This document shows positions 23,884 through 32,458 of a stretch of DNA of 44,212 nucleotides, piece by piece. The notes under the pieces were generated by a model. It did no database searches and was not told where the DNA came from. It saw only the letters and a list, made by a program, of their open reading frames with translations. The translations under genes were made by a program, and so were the position numbers. The stretch covers positions 1 to 44,212 of the forward strand of contig JAIMBL010000014.1 of assembly GCA_023511615.1 (NCBI GenBank), read 5' to 3'. Numbering within the stretch: the first letter of the stretch is position 1; the number at the start of each line of letters is the position of its first letter. Source of the stretch: Leptolyngbyaceae cyanobacterium HOT.MB2.61 (GTDB taxonomy: Bacteria > Cyanobacteriota > Cyanobacteriia > Leptolyngbyales > Leptolyngbyaceae).

Positions 23884-24882
23884 TTAGCGGCATATTTCGT
23901 TGACGAGTTCCTGAATGCCTGGGTTAGATGAACCGTAGCTTACGATTGCGATGTCTAGACCAATATTTTTATAGAGGTTCAGGGCACGCCGGATTGCTCC
24001 AATAATCCAGTCGATTTGATTGCCAAATGCCCCGCCACCGAGCAGTGTCAGAAACACTCTATTGTTTCCATTTCTTACAGAATTTAGGACCGCAGTACAG
24101 ATCGTCGCTTCATAGGCCCCCTCCAAAACCAGCCGGGCAAATTCTGCCCAAAGTTCTGGTGAATGGTCTGTATAGGCAACTGGCAGGGCAGCACAATAGG
24201 CTTGAGAAACGAGGTGCTTGCAGTTGTTGAGTGTTACTTGTGTATTCCACTGAATGCCGATTCGCAGCTTCTGGCGCAATCTATCTATCTCACTCTCGTT
24301 TAATGCTCTCAGTTGCTTCGCAATCTCGACCAATCCGCTTCGCGATGCCAGAGCATAACCATTTTTCATCTCCCATAGCTGGCCCTCGGAGTTTCCCAAT
24401 ACTGTCCCCACATCTGCAAGGCAATCAATCTGGTTTTCTGCTGATTGGCCGATTTGCCCATTTACGATCGCAAAGTAGTTTCGATAAATTGTTCCAGCAC
24501 CTGCCGCAATAGCACAGGCGGGTCCCTGGGTATGATCGTTCTCATAAATTCCAACACCACGTTCAGGCGTTACGCTTGGAGACACCATCTCAAGCAGGTT
24601 AAACTGAGAGGCCACCTGAAACAGCGCACCAGCATTCGACTCGTCCTTGTGCAAATCCTGGACATTGGCAACGACTTCCTGGACATTCAACCTTCCCGTC
24701 CTAAACTCATTCGAATGAACATGCTCTCTCAGTTCACCCAGAGATGGAGTTGCCAATTCGCCACAAACCCATGCTTTCCCGTTTACAAGGGACTTCAATG
24801 TATTACCCTCAACTGTGAGATTTGCACGAACCTGCTGTGGGGATTCTTCAGGAAAGCCCGTCAATCTTTCAAACCAGGTCAT
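23884..24882 (-). CDS. Conserved protein of unknown function, 332 aa
   Basis: A soluble 332-aa protein with no signal peptide or membrane helix. Notable phrases: GALFQVASQFNLLEM (about 85-100), a Gly/Ala-rich GPACAIAAGAGTIYRNYF (about 120-137), and near the C-terminus NRVFLTLLGGGAFGN followed by GLDIAIVSYGSSNPG. The last part has the look of a nucleotide-binding alpha/beta fold, with a glycine loop after a hydrophobic strand and before another strand. This is weakly reminiscent of macrodomain/PARG proteins, but I cannot prove it by eye. The gene is single, with a hairpin repeat immediately after its stop. Its 5' neighbour is a decayed gene. Confidence 0.8.
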   Translation of the reverse strand: MTWFERLTGFPEESPQQVRANLTVEGNTLKSLVNGKAWVCGELATPSLGELREHVHSNEFRTGRLNVQEVVANVQDLHKDESNAGALFQVASQFNLLEMVSPSVTPERGVGIYENDHTQGPACAIAAGAGTIYRNYFAIVNGQIGQSAENQIDCLADVGTVLGNSEGQLWEMKNGYALASRSGLVEIAKQLRALNESEIDRLRQKLRIGIQWNTQVTLNNCKHLVSQAYCAALPVAYTDHSPELWAEFARLVLEGAYEATICTAVLNSVRNGNNRVFLTLLGGGAFGNQIDWIIGAIRRALNLYKNIGLDIAIVSYGSSNPGIQELVNEICR

Positions 24883-24924
24883 ACACTTTCTTCAAAGGAA
24901 ACATAAGCTACTACTACTCCCAAA

Positions 24925-25669
24925 CTACCAGCCAAAATCTGGCCCCAGGCTCAGCAAATAGTGAAAATTGTCATTGCCGACGTGTTCCTTCAGGGTTGCA
25001 ATCATCCGGTCAGCATTATCACGGGGACCACTGATATAAAAGGGTTTACCATCTTTTCCAAATTCAAGCCGCATCAATTTCTCTGGGCGTTGACCTAGAT
25101 GAAATTTGGTTTGCTCAAAATCCCGATGGGGCTTTAAGCCCAAACTGGCAGCGTAGTCTACCGCTCCAAAGATGACTGCCTGAGCCTGTTCCAGGGAGAT
25201 TTCCCGGTAGCTTTGATCAAAACCAGCATAGGCTATTTCGATTCAGGATTCATACTTGAAGCGATCGCACTTACGCGGCCCAAAGGTATTCTTCACCCCC
25301 AGGCACCAGTAATCTACCAGATAACTGCAAACCATGTAGTTGTTGCAGTCGGGTCACAAAAATTTCTGCCAGCCCTCTTACTCCATCTTCCAGGTCAGAA
25401 TCTTTCTTTTTCCCAAACCATCCGGTCTTGGGGTGATCAAAGAAATATCTGGCAGCATTTTCATTAATCAAGCACCGTTCCAGAGGAGTAAGTTCCCCTG
25501 CCTCTAACCGTGCCAGAGTTTCCTGGGATGCCTGTAATTTGATAAAGGCCTTTACTTCGGCTGGTCGTAGCCCTAACTGGCGAGCAATTTACTTGGGCGA
25601 TAGATTTTGATCACGGAGCCGTGCAATCTCCTGGATTTGTTTTGGAGTCATAGGATTAAACCCACTCAT
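24925..25669 (-). pseudogene. Decayed cyanobacterial HTH-domain protein
   Basis: Three frames together rebuild one protein of about 245 residues. The N-terminus (MSGFNPMTPKQIQEIARLRD) leads to a helix-turn-helix-like stretch with an internal TAA (SPK-stop-IARQLGLRPAEV). It continues to AEIFVTRLQ, where a +1 shift is needed to enter NYMVCSYLVDYWCLGVKNTF. A second stop interrupts KYES-stop-IEIAYAGF, and the frame then runs to LLSLGPDFGW. Two nonsense changes and one frameshift mean the gene is dead. The intact family is found in cyanobacteria, as I recall it; its function is unknown. Confidence 0.85.
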
Positions 25670-25681
25670 CATTCCATAATC

Positions 25682-25790
25682 CTAGTAGTTCACCAAAGGA
25701 ACTTTGCCTGGTTGTCTAAACCCAGAAAAACCAATTTGTGGGGTTTTGCAGAGGTTGAAACCCTGCAAAATCTGCTTGGCAGACTACTAG
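25682..25790. mobile_element. MITE-like element with CTAGTAGT ends (109 bp)
   Basis: The left end CTAGTAGTTCACCAAAG and the right end read inward CTAGTAGTCTGCCAAGC share 12 of 17 bases, the outer eight exactly. Inside is a long hairpin: TTTTGCAG-A-GGTT, GA, AACC-CTGCAAAA (25744-25770). Nothing is encoded. It sits between a pseudogene and the AhpD-like gene. Confidence 0.45.
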
Positions 25791-25847
25791 TACCTCTGTG
25801 GATTTTGGAGAAACACAAGGAGCACACCTCGACTACAGGAGAAACCC

Positions 25848-26180
25848 ATGGAACCCTATTACAAACCTGAACACCTTCCCCACTTTGGACACATCAACGA
25901 AGGAAACCCCGAACTGGCAGAAAAATTCTTTGCTTATTACCATTCAGTGTTCGCCGAGGGTGCCCTTTCCAGTCGCGAAAAAGCCCTCATCGCTCTGGCC
26001 GTTTCCCATACTGTCCAGTGCCCTTACTGCATTGATGCCTATAGTAAAGAATGCCTGCAACAGGGAGCTGATTTAGAGCAAATGACCGAAGCCGTCCATG
26101 TCGCAACGGCCATCCGTGGCGGAGCCTCCCTCATTCATGGGCTTCAGATGCTGGATCATGTGAAGAAGTTGGCGATGTAG
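25848..26180 (+). CDS. Carboxymuconolactone decarboxylase/AhpD-like protein (arsenosugar-associated peroxidase-like type)
   Basis: A 110-aa protein with the AhpD-type CxxC: HTVQCPYCIDAY (C58 and C61), plus E44 in SSREKALIALAVSH, as in thiol-dependent peroxidase-like members. The start MEPYYKPEHLPHFGHINEGN and the phrase AVHVATAIRGGASL match the group often found next to the arsenosugar radical SAM gene arsS. Here no arsS or arsM is near, so the role is open; thiol-based peroxide reduction is possible. The ATG has AGGAG six bases upstream. A MITE-like element lies just before it. Confidence 0.9.
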   Translation: MEPYYKPEHLPHFGHINEGNPELAEKFFAYYHSVFAEGALSSREKALIALAVSHTVQCPYCIDAYSKECLQQGADLEQMTEAVHVATAIRGGASLIHGLQMLDHVKKLAM

Positions 26181-26359
26181 GAAGAGGGCAGTGGGATAGG
26201 GAAGTGAGGGAAGTGGAAGGAGGGATGAGTGGATGAAGTGGATGGGTAAATGAGTAGTGGAGTAATGGAGTGGAGAAACCTCACCCTATTACCCCATTCT
26301 CCTAACCATTCCAAGACCTCTCCCCCCTCACTTCACTAACAGCTAACCACTACAGGTAC

Positions 26360-26821
26360 TTACTTCTCCCCTGCTACGGGTTTCAGTAGAGTGACTTTTA
26401 GCTTGTAATTTCCACCTGCCACTTCACCGAATGCCCGTACCCGAATGTAGTAGGTTCCTGTTTTGGTGATACGGGTGAACAGGAGGGCATTGGTGCTGCC
26501 ATCGGGACCGTCATCGTTTTCGGCAACGGTAGAGCCATCTCCTGCGATCAGAGAGACGATCGCATCAAAATTATCTGACGTCAGGTCAATCGCCAATTGA
26601 CTGCCTTCCTTCAACTGCAACACATAGTCACGAGCAAAGCCCCCCTGCCCGGTGGGGATGTCTTTCTCGGTCAGGCGATCGGTGATTGTAGTGCCCGGTG
26701 TTAGAGGAATGGGTTTGTAAATCGGATCCTGGGCAATGGCTTTAGGAGGGTTCATGCTCGCTGCAAAGAGACTGAGGAGGACGAGAATGGAGTAAAACCT
26801 TGCAGCAAAGGAATGAGCCAT
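26360..26821 (-). CDS. Secreted single PPC-domain protein
   Basis: A 153-aa protein. A signal peptide (MAHSFAARFYSILVLLSLFAA, cut probably after KAIAQ) is followed by one bacterial pre-peptidase C-terminal domain (about 55-145): DYVLQLKEGSQLAIDL, an acidic loop AENDDGPDG, then GTYYIRVRAF and GNYKLKVTLL. Such beta-sandwich domains usually sit at the end of secreted peptidases; here the domain stands alone. The acidic loop may bind calcium. The frame is open to an ATG at 26848, but the signal peptide starts better at 26821. The function is unknown. Confidence 0.82.
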   Translation of the reverse strand: MAHSFAARFYSILVLLSLFAASMNPPKAIAQDPIYKPIPLTPGTTITDRLTEKDIPTGQGGFARDYVLQLKEGSQLAIDLTSDNFDAIVSLIAGDGSTVAENDDGPDGSTNALLFTRITKTGTYYIRVRAFGEVAGGNYKLKVTLLKPVAGEK

Positions 26822-26964
26822 GAACTTAAGATTCTCTGAAAACAACATTCACCAGAGATAAACCTGGCAGTAGTAGATTAGCAAAGAATTCTCCTGAATG
26901 GCTTAGGGTTGGCGAGCAACCGTATACTGGAGTTTTGGAGATTGAGTCAGAAAGAGGTTATTGC

Positions 26965-28416
26965 ATGGTATCCATCCGCAAGTTGCACCAACAGCTCATT
27001 CAGAAAGAACGCTCTGCTGTGGAAATTGCTCAAGAAGCCCTGGATACCATTCAGAAGCTCGAGCCAAAGCTGCACAGCTTTATCACCGTTACGGCTGAGC
27101 GGGCGCTAGAGCAGGCGAAACAGGTGGATACCAGAATTGCGGCAGGCGAAGAGATCGGGCTGCTGGCAGGGATTCCTGTTGGAGTTAAGGACAACCTCTG
27201 CACCCAGGGAATTCGCACCACCTGTGCCTCTCACATTTTGGAGAATTTCATCCCACCCTACGAATCTACAGTGACGCAGAAGCTAGCAGATGCCGGAGCT
27301 GTAATAGTCGGTAAGACAAACCTGGATGAGTTTGCAATGGGTGGTTCGACGGAAACCTCGGCTATCCAGCAAACAGCCAACCCCTGGAATCTGAAACGGG
27401 TACCGGGAGGCTCATCGGGTGGTTCGGCAGCGGCGGTTGCTGGTGGAGAATGTGTGGTTTCACTCGGTTCGGATACCGGAGGCTCCATCCGGCAGCCTGC
27501 TTCTTTTTGCGGCATTGTGGGCATGAAACCTACCTATGGATTGGTTTCGCGTTATGGATTGGTCGCATTTGCGTCGTCCCTAGACCAGATTGGTCCCTTT
27601 GCACGGACGGTGGAGGATGTAGCTATCCTGCTGGGGGAGATTGCTGGACATGATCCCAAAGATTCCACTAGTTTGAATGTGGAAATTCCTGATTACACCC
27701 GCTATCTTGTTCCCGATTTAAAGGGAAAAAAGGTGGGAGTGATTCAGGAAACCTTTGGCGAAGGGCTTGATCCAGAGGTGGAAAAGGCAGTTAGGGTTGC
27801 GATCGCCCAACTCAAAGATCTAGGAGCCGAAATTCAAGAAATCTCCTGCCCCCGCTTCCGCTACGGCATTGCCGCCTACTACATCATCGCTCCATCAGAA
27901 GCTTCGGCAAACCTTGCCCGTTACGATGGCGTTAAGTATGGGATGCGAATCGAAGATGCCGACAACCTGATTGACATGTATACTCGCACCCGCGCCCAGG
28001 GATTTGGGCCAGAGGTGAAACGCCGGATCATGATTGGTACCTATGCGCTATCAGCAGGCTACTACGATGCCTATTATTTGAAAGCCCAAAAAGTACGGAC
28101 GCTGATTAAGCAAGACTTTGAAAAAGCCTTTGAAAAAGTCGATGTGCTGGTCTGCCCCACGGCACCCACTACTGCTTTTAAGGCGGGTGATAAGTCGGCT
28201 GATCCACTCAGCATGTATCTGGTTGACCTGATGACTATTCCAGTTAACCTTGCCGGTCTTCCTGGTATGAGCCTCCCCTGCGGTTTTGACTCCAGCGGAA
28301 TGCCTGTTGGTCTTCAAATCATCGGCAATGTTCTGCGGGAAGACCAGGTGTTTCAAGTGGGTTACGCCTATGAGCAAGCAACTGACTGGCACAGGCGATC
28401 GCCCAAACTGAAATAG
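26965..28416 (+). CDS. gatA: Glutamyl-tRNA(Gln) amidotransferase subunit A
   Basis: A 483-aa amidase-signature enzyme. The Ser-cisSer-Lys triad is K75 (GVKDN), S150 (VPGGSSGGS) and S174 ([11 protein letters not shown]). With GatB and GatC it converts Glu-tRNA(Gln) to Gln-tRNA(Gln), which cyanobacteria need because they lack glutaminyl-tRNA synthetase. GatA releases ammonia from glutamine. gatB and gatC are not in the window, as is common in cyanobacteria where these genes are dispersed. I chose ATG 26965 (GAGG seven bases upstream) over the open frame from 26935. Confidence 0.95.
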   Translation: MVSIRKLHQQLIQKERSAVEIAQEALDTIQKLEPKLHSFITVTAERALEQAKQVDTRIAAGEEIGLLAGIPVGVKDNLCTQGIRTTCASHILENFIPPYESTVTQKLADAGAVIVGKTNLDEFAMGGSTETSAIQQTANPWNLKRVPGGSSGGSAAAVAGGECVVSLGSDTGGSIRQPASFCGIVGMKPTYGLVSRYGLVAFASSLDQIGPFARTVEDVAILLGEIAGHDPKDSTSLNVEIPDYTRYLVPDLKGKKVGVIQETFGEGLDPEVEKAVRVAIAQLKDLGAEIQEISCPRFRYGIAAYYIIAPSEASANLARYDGVKYGMRIEDADNLIDMYTRTRAQGFGPEVKRRIMIGTYALSAGYYDAYYLKAQKVRTLIKQDFEKAFEKVDVLVCPTAPTTAFKAGDKSADPLSMYLVDLMTIPVNLAGLPGMSLPCGFDSSGMPVGLQIIGNVLREDQVFQVGYAYEQATDWHRRSPKLK

Positions 28417-28477
28417 GCGACGGGCGACGGGCAACAGCTCCTTCCCTCATCGATTTTGTCTATGGCCTGTCGCCTAT
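28413..28477. terminator. Inverted repeat between convergent gatA and marR
   Basis: ATAGGCGACGGG (28413-28424, overlapping the gatA stop codon) pairs with CCTGTCGCCTAT (28466-28477), eleven of twelve bases. No T-run follows, so termination is only suggested by position. The arms are made of the same degenerate octamer seen in other spacers. Confidence 0.35.
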
Positions 28478-28507
28478 CACCTCTTCTGGCTCCTGGCTTC
28501 TTTCCTC

Positions 28508-28978
28508 TCAAAACAATTCCCGGACTCGCCTTAAGGTAGCTGTAATTTGCTCGATCTCCTCTTCGCTCAACTGGCTGAAGCGTTCTTTGAGGTGGTTAAT
28601 GTGAGTGGGGAAAACTTCTTCAAAGACCTTTTCCCCTTCGTTTGTGAGTACGATCCTGAAGCAGCGACGATTGTCAGGAGGCACTTCCCGCCGCACCAGT
28701 CCTTTTTGTTCCAGGCGATCGATAATTCCCGTCAACGTTCCCTTTGTTACCAGCGTCTTTTCGGCAAGCTGGCCCATCATCATTCCGGAAGTGTTGCCTA
28801 GCGTCGCGATGACATCAAACTGAGGACCTGTCAATCCCAGAGTTCGAATATGTTCCTCATCAAATGAACAAAACGCCTGATAGGCTCTAGCCAGTTCCCG
28901 AATCAGCGGAAGAAATGGTTCTCTGGCAGCCTCTTGAGAAGCTGTCAATTGTTTTTTTGACTCAGCTTTTGCCTGCAT
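28508..28978 (-). CDS. MarR-family transcriptional regulator
   Basis: A 156-aa winged-helix repressor-type protein. Helical dimerisation regions lie at both ends. The DNA-binding part is at about 45-115: LTGPQFDVIATLG, MMGQLAEKTLVTKGTLTGII (recognition helix), and the wing LVRREVPPDNRRCFRIVLT with the Asp-Arg-Arg pattern of MarR wings. The ATG has AAGG eight bases upstream. An AT-rich near-palindrome 33 bp upstream (29011-29027) could be its own operator. The effector and other targets are unknown; the divergently transcribed aldehyde dehydrogenase gene 350 bp away is a possible target. Confidence 0.9.
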   Translation of the reverse strand: MQAKAESKKQLTASQEAAREPFLPLIRELARAYQAFCSFDEEHIRTLGLTGPQFDVIATLGNTSGMMMGQLAEKTLVTKGTLTGIIDRLEQKGLVRREVPPDNRRCFRIVLTNEGEKVFEEVFPTHINHLKERFSQLSEEEIEQITATLRRVRELF

Positions 28979-29010
28979 CCGACTTGCCTTCCGACTTAAC
29001 TGTATAGAGC

Positions 29011-29027
29011 ATCACTAATTTAATGAT
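29011..29027. promoter_or_regulatory. Candidate MarR operator (17-bp near-palindrome)
   Basis: ATCACTAA-T-TTAATGAT: seven of eight base pairs match around the central T. It lies between the marR start and the dehydrogenase gene. Reading toward marR, a -10-like TATACA follows it by a few bases, so binding would block the promoter. Size and AT-richness fit MarR sites. The assignment is inferred. Confidence 0.4.
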
Positions 29028-29076
29028 ATTACACAAATAGTACTAATACGGACTGTTCTAAGTAGGGATGACTCCT

Positions 29077-29136
29077 CGAAACCCTGATTCTCTCGACTCC
29101 CTTTCCAGGATTGCCACAAAAAATTGACAACCCCCT
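29077..29136 (+). repeat. Dispersed spacer repeat D, copy 2
   Basis: Matches 1699-1757 (CTCGACTCC, TTTCCAG, GCCACAAAAA). It is followed directly by a run of the degenerate octamer motif (CTGTTGTC, CTGTTGCC, CCTGTTGCC, CTGTCACC) to about 29205. The rest of the 28979-29327 spacer is the promoter region for the two divergent genes. Confidence 0.45.
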
Positions 29137-29327
29137 GTTGTCTCTACCTGTTGTCTGTTGCCCATAGCCTGTTGCCTCTATCTATTGCCTGTCACCTTTA
29201 GCCAAACTCAAAACTCAAAACTTATCCCCCTTTCCCCTTCCCCAACGATTACGAAATACTTTAGCTAGAGGTCATCCCATTCCTGGCGTGTCTACAATGG
29301 AATCCTGCACTCGACTGGAGGACGGGA

Positions 29328-30692
29328 ATGGGAATCGCTACAGTGAACCCCGCAACCGGAGAGGTCATTAAAACGTTTGAACCGTTAACGGATTCTGACA
29401 TTGAGATCAGGTTGCAGAAAGCACAGGAAGCATTTGAGCAGTATCGCAAGACTTCCTTTGAGCAGCGATCGTGCTGGATGAGTGAAACGGCCAACATTCT
29501 GGAGGCAAGGAAGGAAGAGTTTGGCAAGCTGATGACCCTGGAAATGGGGAAAACGTTGAAATCGGCGATCGCAGAGGTGGAGAAGTGCGCCTGGGTGTGT
29601 CGCTTCTATGCCGAAAATGCGGCGCAATTTCTCGCCGATGTTCACACTCAAACTGATGCCAGTGATAGTTTTGTTCGTCATCAACCGTTGGGCATTGTGC
29701 TGGCTGTGATGCCCTGGAACTTTCCCTTCTGGCAGGTATTTCGGTTTGCGGCACCGGGATTGATGGCCGGGAATGTGGGTTTGCTCAAACACGCCTCCAA
29801 TGTGCCTCAATGTGCTTTGGCGATCGAGAAAATCTTTCTTCAGGCAGGGTTTCCTCCCGGTGTGTTTCAGACATTGCTGATTGGCGCAGACAAGATAGCC
29901 CCTCTGATAGCCGATGACCGGATTAAAGCCGCAACTCTGACCGGAAGTGAGCCAGCGGGAGCAAGCCTGGCAGCAGCGGCTGGAAAGCAAATTAAGAAGG
30001 TCGTGCTGGAACTGGGTGGCAGTGATCCGTTCATTGTCATGCCCAGTGCTGACCTGGATGCCGCGGTTTCAACGGCGGTTACCGCGCGAATGCTGAACAA
30101 TGGACAATCCTGCATTGCTGCCAAACGGTTCATCGTGGCTGAATCGATTGCCGCTGAATTTGAGAAACACCTGGTCGAAAAATACCAGACATTAAAGGTC
30201 GGCGACCCCATGCTGCCAGACACGGATATTGGCCCTCTGGCAACACCGACCATTCTCAAAGATCTGGCCCATCAGGTGCAGGTCAGTATTGAACAGGGCG
30301 CTAAAGTACTGATTGGTGGGCAACCCCTGGATCAGCCAGGAAACTTTTACCCGCCCACGATTCTGGCTGGAATTCCATTGGACAGCGCGATCGCCAAGGA
30401 AGAGTTCTTTGGTCCGGTCGCTATGCTGTTTCGAGCGGCGAATATTGAGATGGCGATCCAGATTGCCAATAACGTTCCTTTTGGGCTAGGTGCCAGTGCC
30501 TGGACGAACAATCCTTTAGAACAGGAGAAATTCATTAATGAACTGGAAGCAGGAGCAGTCTTCATTAACGGTCTGGTCAAATCCGATCCACGCCTGCCCT
30601 TTGGCGGCATCAAGCGTTCTGGTTTTGGTCGGGAGTTGGGAATTCATGGGATTCAGGAATTCGTCAATATCAAGACCGTCTGGGTGAAGTAA
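29328..30692 (+). CDS. gabD: Succinate-semialdehyde dehydrogenase (NAD(P)+), TCA-shunt type
   Basis: A 454-aa aldehyde dehydrogenase. The catalytic Cys is C262 (NNGQSCIAAKR) and the general base is E228 (LELGGSDPF). The cofactor loop has MPWNFPFWQ, as in the slr0370-type/Sad-type short SSADHs. It oxidises succinate semialdehyde to succinate. It is directly upstream of a thiamine-diphosphate enzyme that fits 2-oxoglutarate decarboxylase; in Synechococcus PCC 7002 this pair replaces 2-oxoglutarate dehydrogenase and closes the TCA cycle. GGAGG lies six bases before the ATG. The gap to the next gene is 102 bp. Confidence 0.88.
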   Translation: MGIATVNPATGEVIKTFEPLTDSDIEIRLQKAQEAFEQYRKTSFEQRSCWMSETANILEARKEEFGKLMTLEMGKTLKSAIAEVEKCAWVCRFYAENAAQFLADVHTQTDASDSFVRHQPLGIVLAVMPWNFPFWQVFRFAAPGLMAGNVGLLKHASNVPQCALAIEKIFLQAGFPPGVFQTLLIGADKIAPLIADDRIKAATLTGSEPAGASLAAAAGKQIKKVVLELGGSDPFIVMPSADLDAAVSTAVTARMLNNGQSCIAAKRFIVAESIAAEFEKHLVEKYQTLKVGDPMLPDTDIGPLATPTILKDLAHQVQVSIEQGAKVLIGGQPLDQPGNFYPPTILAGIPLDSAIAKEEFFGPVAMLFRAANIEMAIQIANNVPFGLGASAWTNNPLEQEKFINELEAGAVFINGLVKSDPRLPFGGIKRSGFGRELGIHGIQEFVNIKTVWVK

Positions 30693-30794
30693 TCATCTGG
30701 CGGGCAATTTTTTCTGAAAGCGGCGATCGCGGAAGGTGGACTGAGACAATCTAGAAAGTGGGGCAAGCGTAAGTTGTTGTGAAGGGAAAGAACT

Positions 30795-32441
30795 ATGGGT
30801 GACATGAACACAGCCGAACTACTCATTCGATGTTTAGAGAACGAGGGAGTTCGCTACGTCTTTGGCTTACCTGGTGAGGAGAATCTGCACGTCCTGGAAG
30901 CATTGAGGAATTCTTCTATCCAATTCATTACCACTCGCCACGAACAGGGCGCTGCATTTATGGCCGATGTCTACGGTCGGCTAACGGGTAAAGCCGGAGT
31001 GTGCCTTTCGACCCTGGGGCCGGGAGCCACCAACCTGATGACGGGCGTGGCCGATGCCAACCTGGACCGGGCTCCCCTGGTTGCCATCACTGGACAGGTG
31101 GGAACTGACCGAATGCACATCGAATCCCACCAGTACCTGGACCTGGTGGCGATGTTTGCCCCCGTCACCAAGTGGAATACTCAAATCGTTCGCCCAACCA
31201 ATACGCCAGAAATTGTCCGTAAGGCATTTAAGATCGCTCAGTCAGAGAAACCTGGAGCCGTCCATATCGATTTACCGGAGAACATCGCAGCCATGCCTGC
31301 CCCCGGTAAACCCCTTGCCAAAGACAACAAGGAAAAATTCTTTGCTTCTTTCCAAAGCATTGAGAAAGCAGCGGAAATCATTTCCCAGGCTGATAACCCA
31401 CTCATCCTGGTGGGCAACGGAGCAATTCGGGCTAATGCCAGTGAAATGCTGACGGAGTTTGCAACCCGACTCAATATTCCGGTTGCCAATACGTTTATGG
31501 GTAAAGGCGTGATCCGTTACACCCATCCGCTGGCACTGTGGGCAGTTGGTTTGCAACAGCGGGATTACATTAACTGTGGATTTGATCGGGCTGACCTGGT
31601 CATTTGTGTAGGCTACGACTTGGTTGAGTACTCGCCTAAGAAATGGAACCCAAATGGCACCATTCCCATTGTGCACATTAGCATGACGCCTGCCGAGGTT
31701 GATAGTAGCTATATTCCAGTGGTCGAAGTGGTTGGTGATATTTCTGACTCATTAAAAGAAATTCTTTACCGGGCTGATCGCGCCAACAAACCCGACCCCT
31801 ATGCCCTGGAACTACGAGCCGATATTCGCAATGATTACATTTACTACTCTAAGGACGATGCTTTTCCAATTAAGCCGCAGAAGATTGTCTACGATCTTCG
31901 GCAGGTGATGGGTCCCGAAGATATTGGGATCTGCGATGTGGGGGCGCACAAGATGTGGATGGCACGCCATTACCACTGTGAACGCCCCAACACCTGTCTG
32001 ATTTCGAATGGCTTCGCTGCGATGGGGATAGCCATTCCGGGGGCGATCGCGGCCAAACTCGTCTATCCAGATCGGCGGATTGTTGCAGTGACTGGAGATG
32101 GTGGTTTCATGATGAACTGTCAGGAGCTAGAAACGGCCCTGCGAGTCGGAACCCCCTTCGTCACCCTAATCTTTAACGATGGCGGCTATGGCCTAATCGA
32201 ATGGAAGCAGCAGAACCACTTTGGGCATTCCTCCTTTGTGAAGTTTGGCAACCCAGATTTCGTGAAGCTAGCAGAAAGTATGGGCTTGAAAGGCTATCGG
32301 ATAGAATCCTGTCTCGATCTGATCCCCACGCTCAAAGATGCCCTAGAGCAGAACATTCCTACGGTAATTGACTGCCCGGTGGATTACAGCGAAAACCTGC
32401 GGTTTACCCAACGGGCTGGGGACCTGAGCTGCACTATTTAG
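30795..32441 (+). CDS. 2-oxoglutarate decarboxylase (ThDP enzyme, acetolactate-synthase-like)
   Basis: A 548-aa thiamine-diphosphate enzyme with the three domains of the acetolactate synthase superfamily. The ThDP-activating Glu is E50 (TTRHEQGAAFMADVYGR). The cofactor motif is GDGGF at 434-438, through N461 (NDGGYGLIEW). By sequence alone it could be named acetolactate synthase large subunit (ilvB). However, its place directly after succinate-semialdehyde dehydrogenase matches the 2-oxoglutarate decarboxylase that converts 2-oxoglutarate to succinate semialdehyde in cyanobacteria. There is no small regulatory subunit gene nearby. A perfect 10-bp tandem duplication (32431-32450) covers the stop codon. 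Confidence 0.85.
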   Translation: MGDMNTAELLIRCLENEGVRYVFGLPGEENLHVLEALRNSSIQFITTRHEQGAAFMADVYGRLTGKAGVCLSTLGPGATNLMTGVADANLDRAPLVAITGQVGTDRMHIESHQYLDLVAMFAPVTKWNTQIVRPTNTPEIVRKAFKIAQSEKPGAVHIDLPENIAAMPAPGKPLAKDNKEKFFASFQSIEKAAEIISQADNPLILVGNGAIRANASEMLTEFATRLNIPVANTFMGKGVIRYTHPLALWAVGLQQRDYINCGFDRADLVICVGYDLVEYSPKKWNPNGTIPIVHISMTPAEVDSSYIPVVEVVGDISDSLKEILYRADRANKPDPYALELRADIRNDYIYYSKDDAFPIKPQKIVYDLRQVMGPEDIGICDVGAHKMWMARHYHCERPNTCLISNGFAAMGIAIPGAIAAKLVYPDRRIVAVTGDGGFMMNCQELETALRVGTPFVTLIFNDGGYGLIEWKQQNHFGHSSFVKFGNPDFVKLAESMGLKGYRIESCLDLIPTLKDALEQNIPTVIDCPVDYSENLRFTQRAGDLSCTI

Positions 32442-32458
32442 CACTATTTAAAGGTACT

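Noticed and set aside
29056-29070. Further MITE A end (TAAGTAGGG near 29059)
   Set aside because: Only eight bases match and no partner end is found within 200 bp.
30795-32441. Acetolactate synthase large subunit (ilvB)
   Set aside because: Possible by homology alone, but the linkage with succinate-semialdehyde dehydrogenase and the lack of an ilvN partner favour 2-oxoglutarate decarboxylase; kept as an alternative in the annotation.
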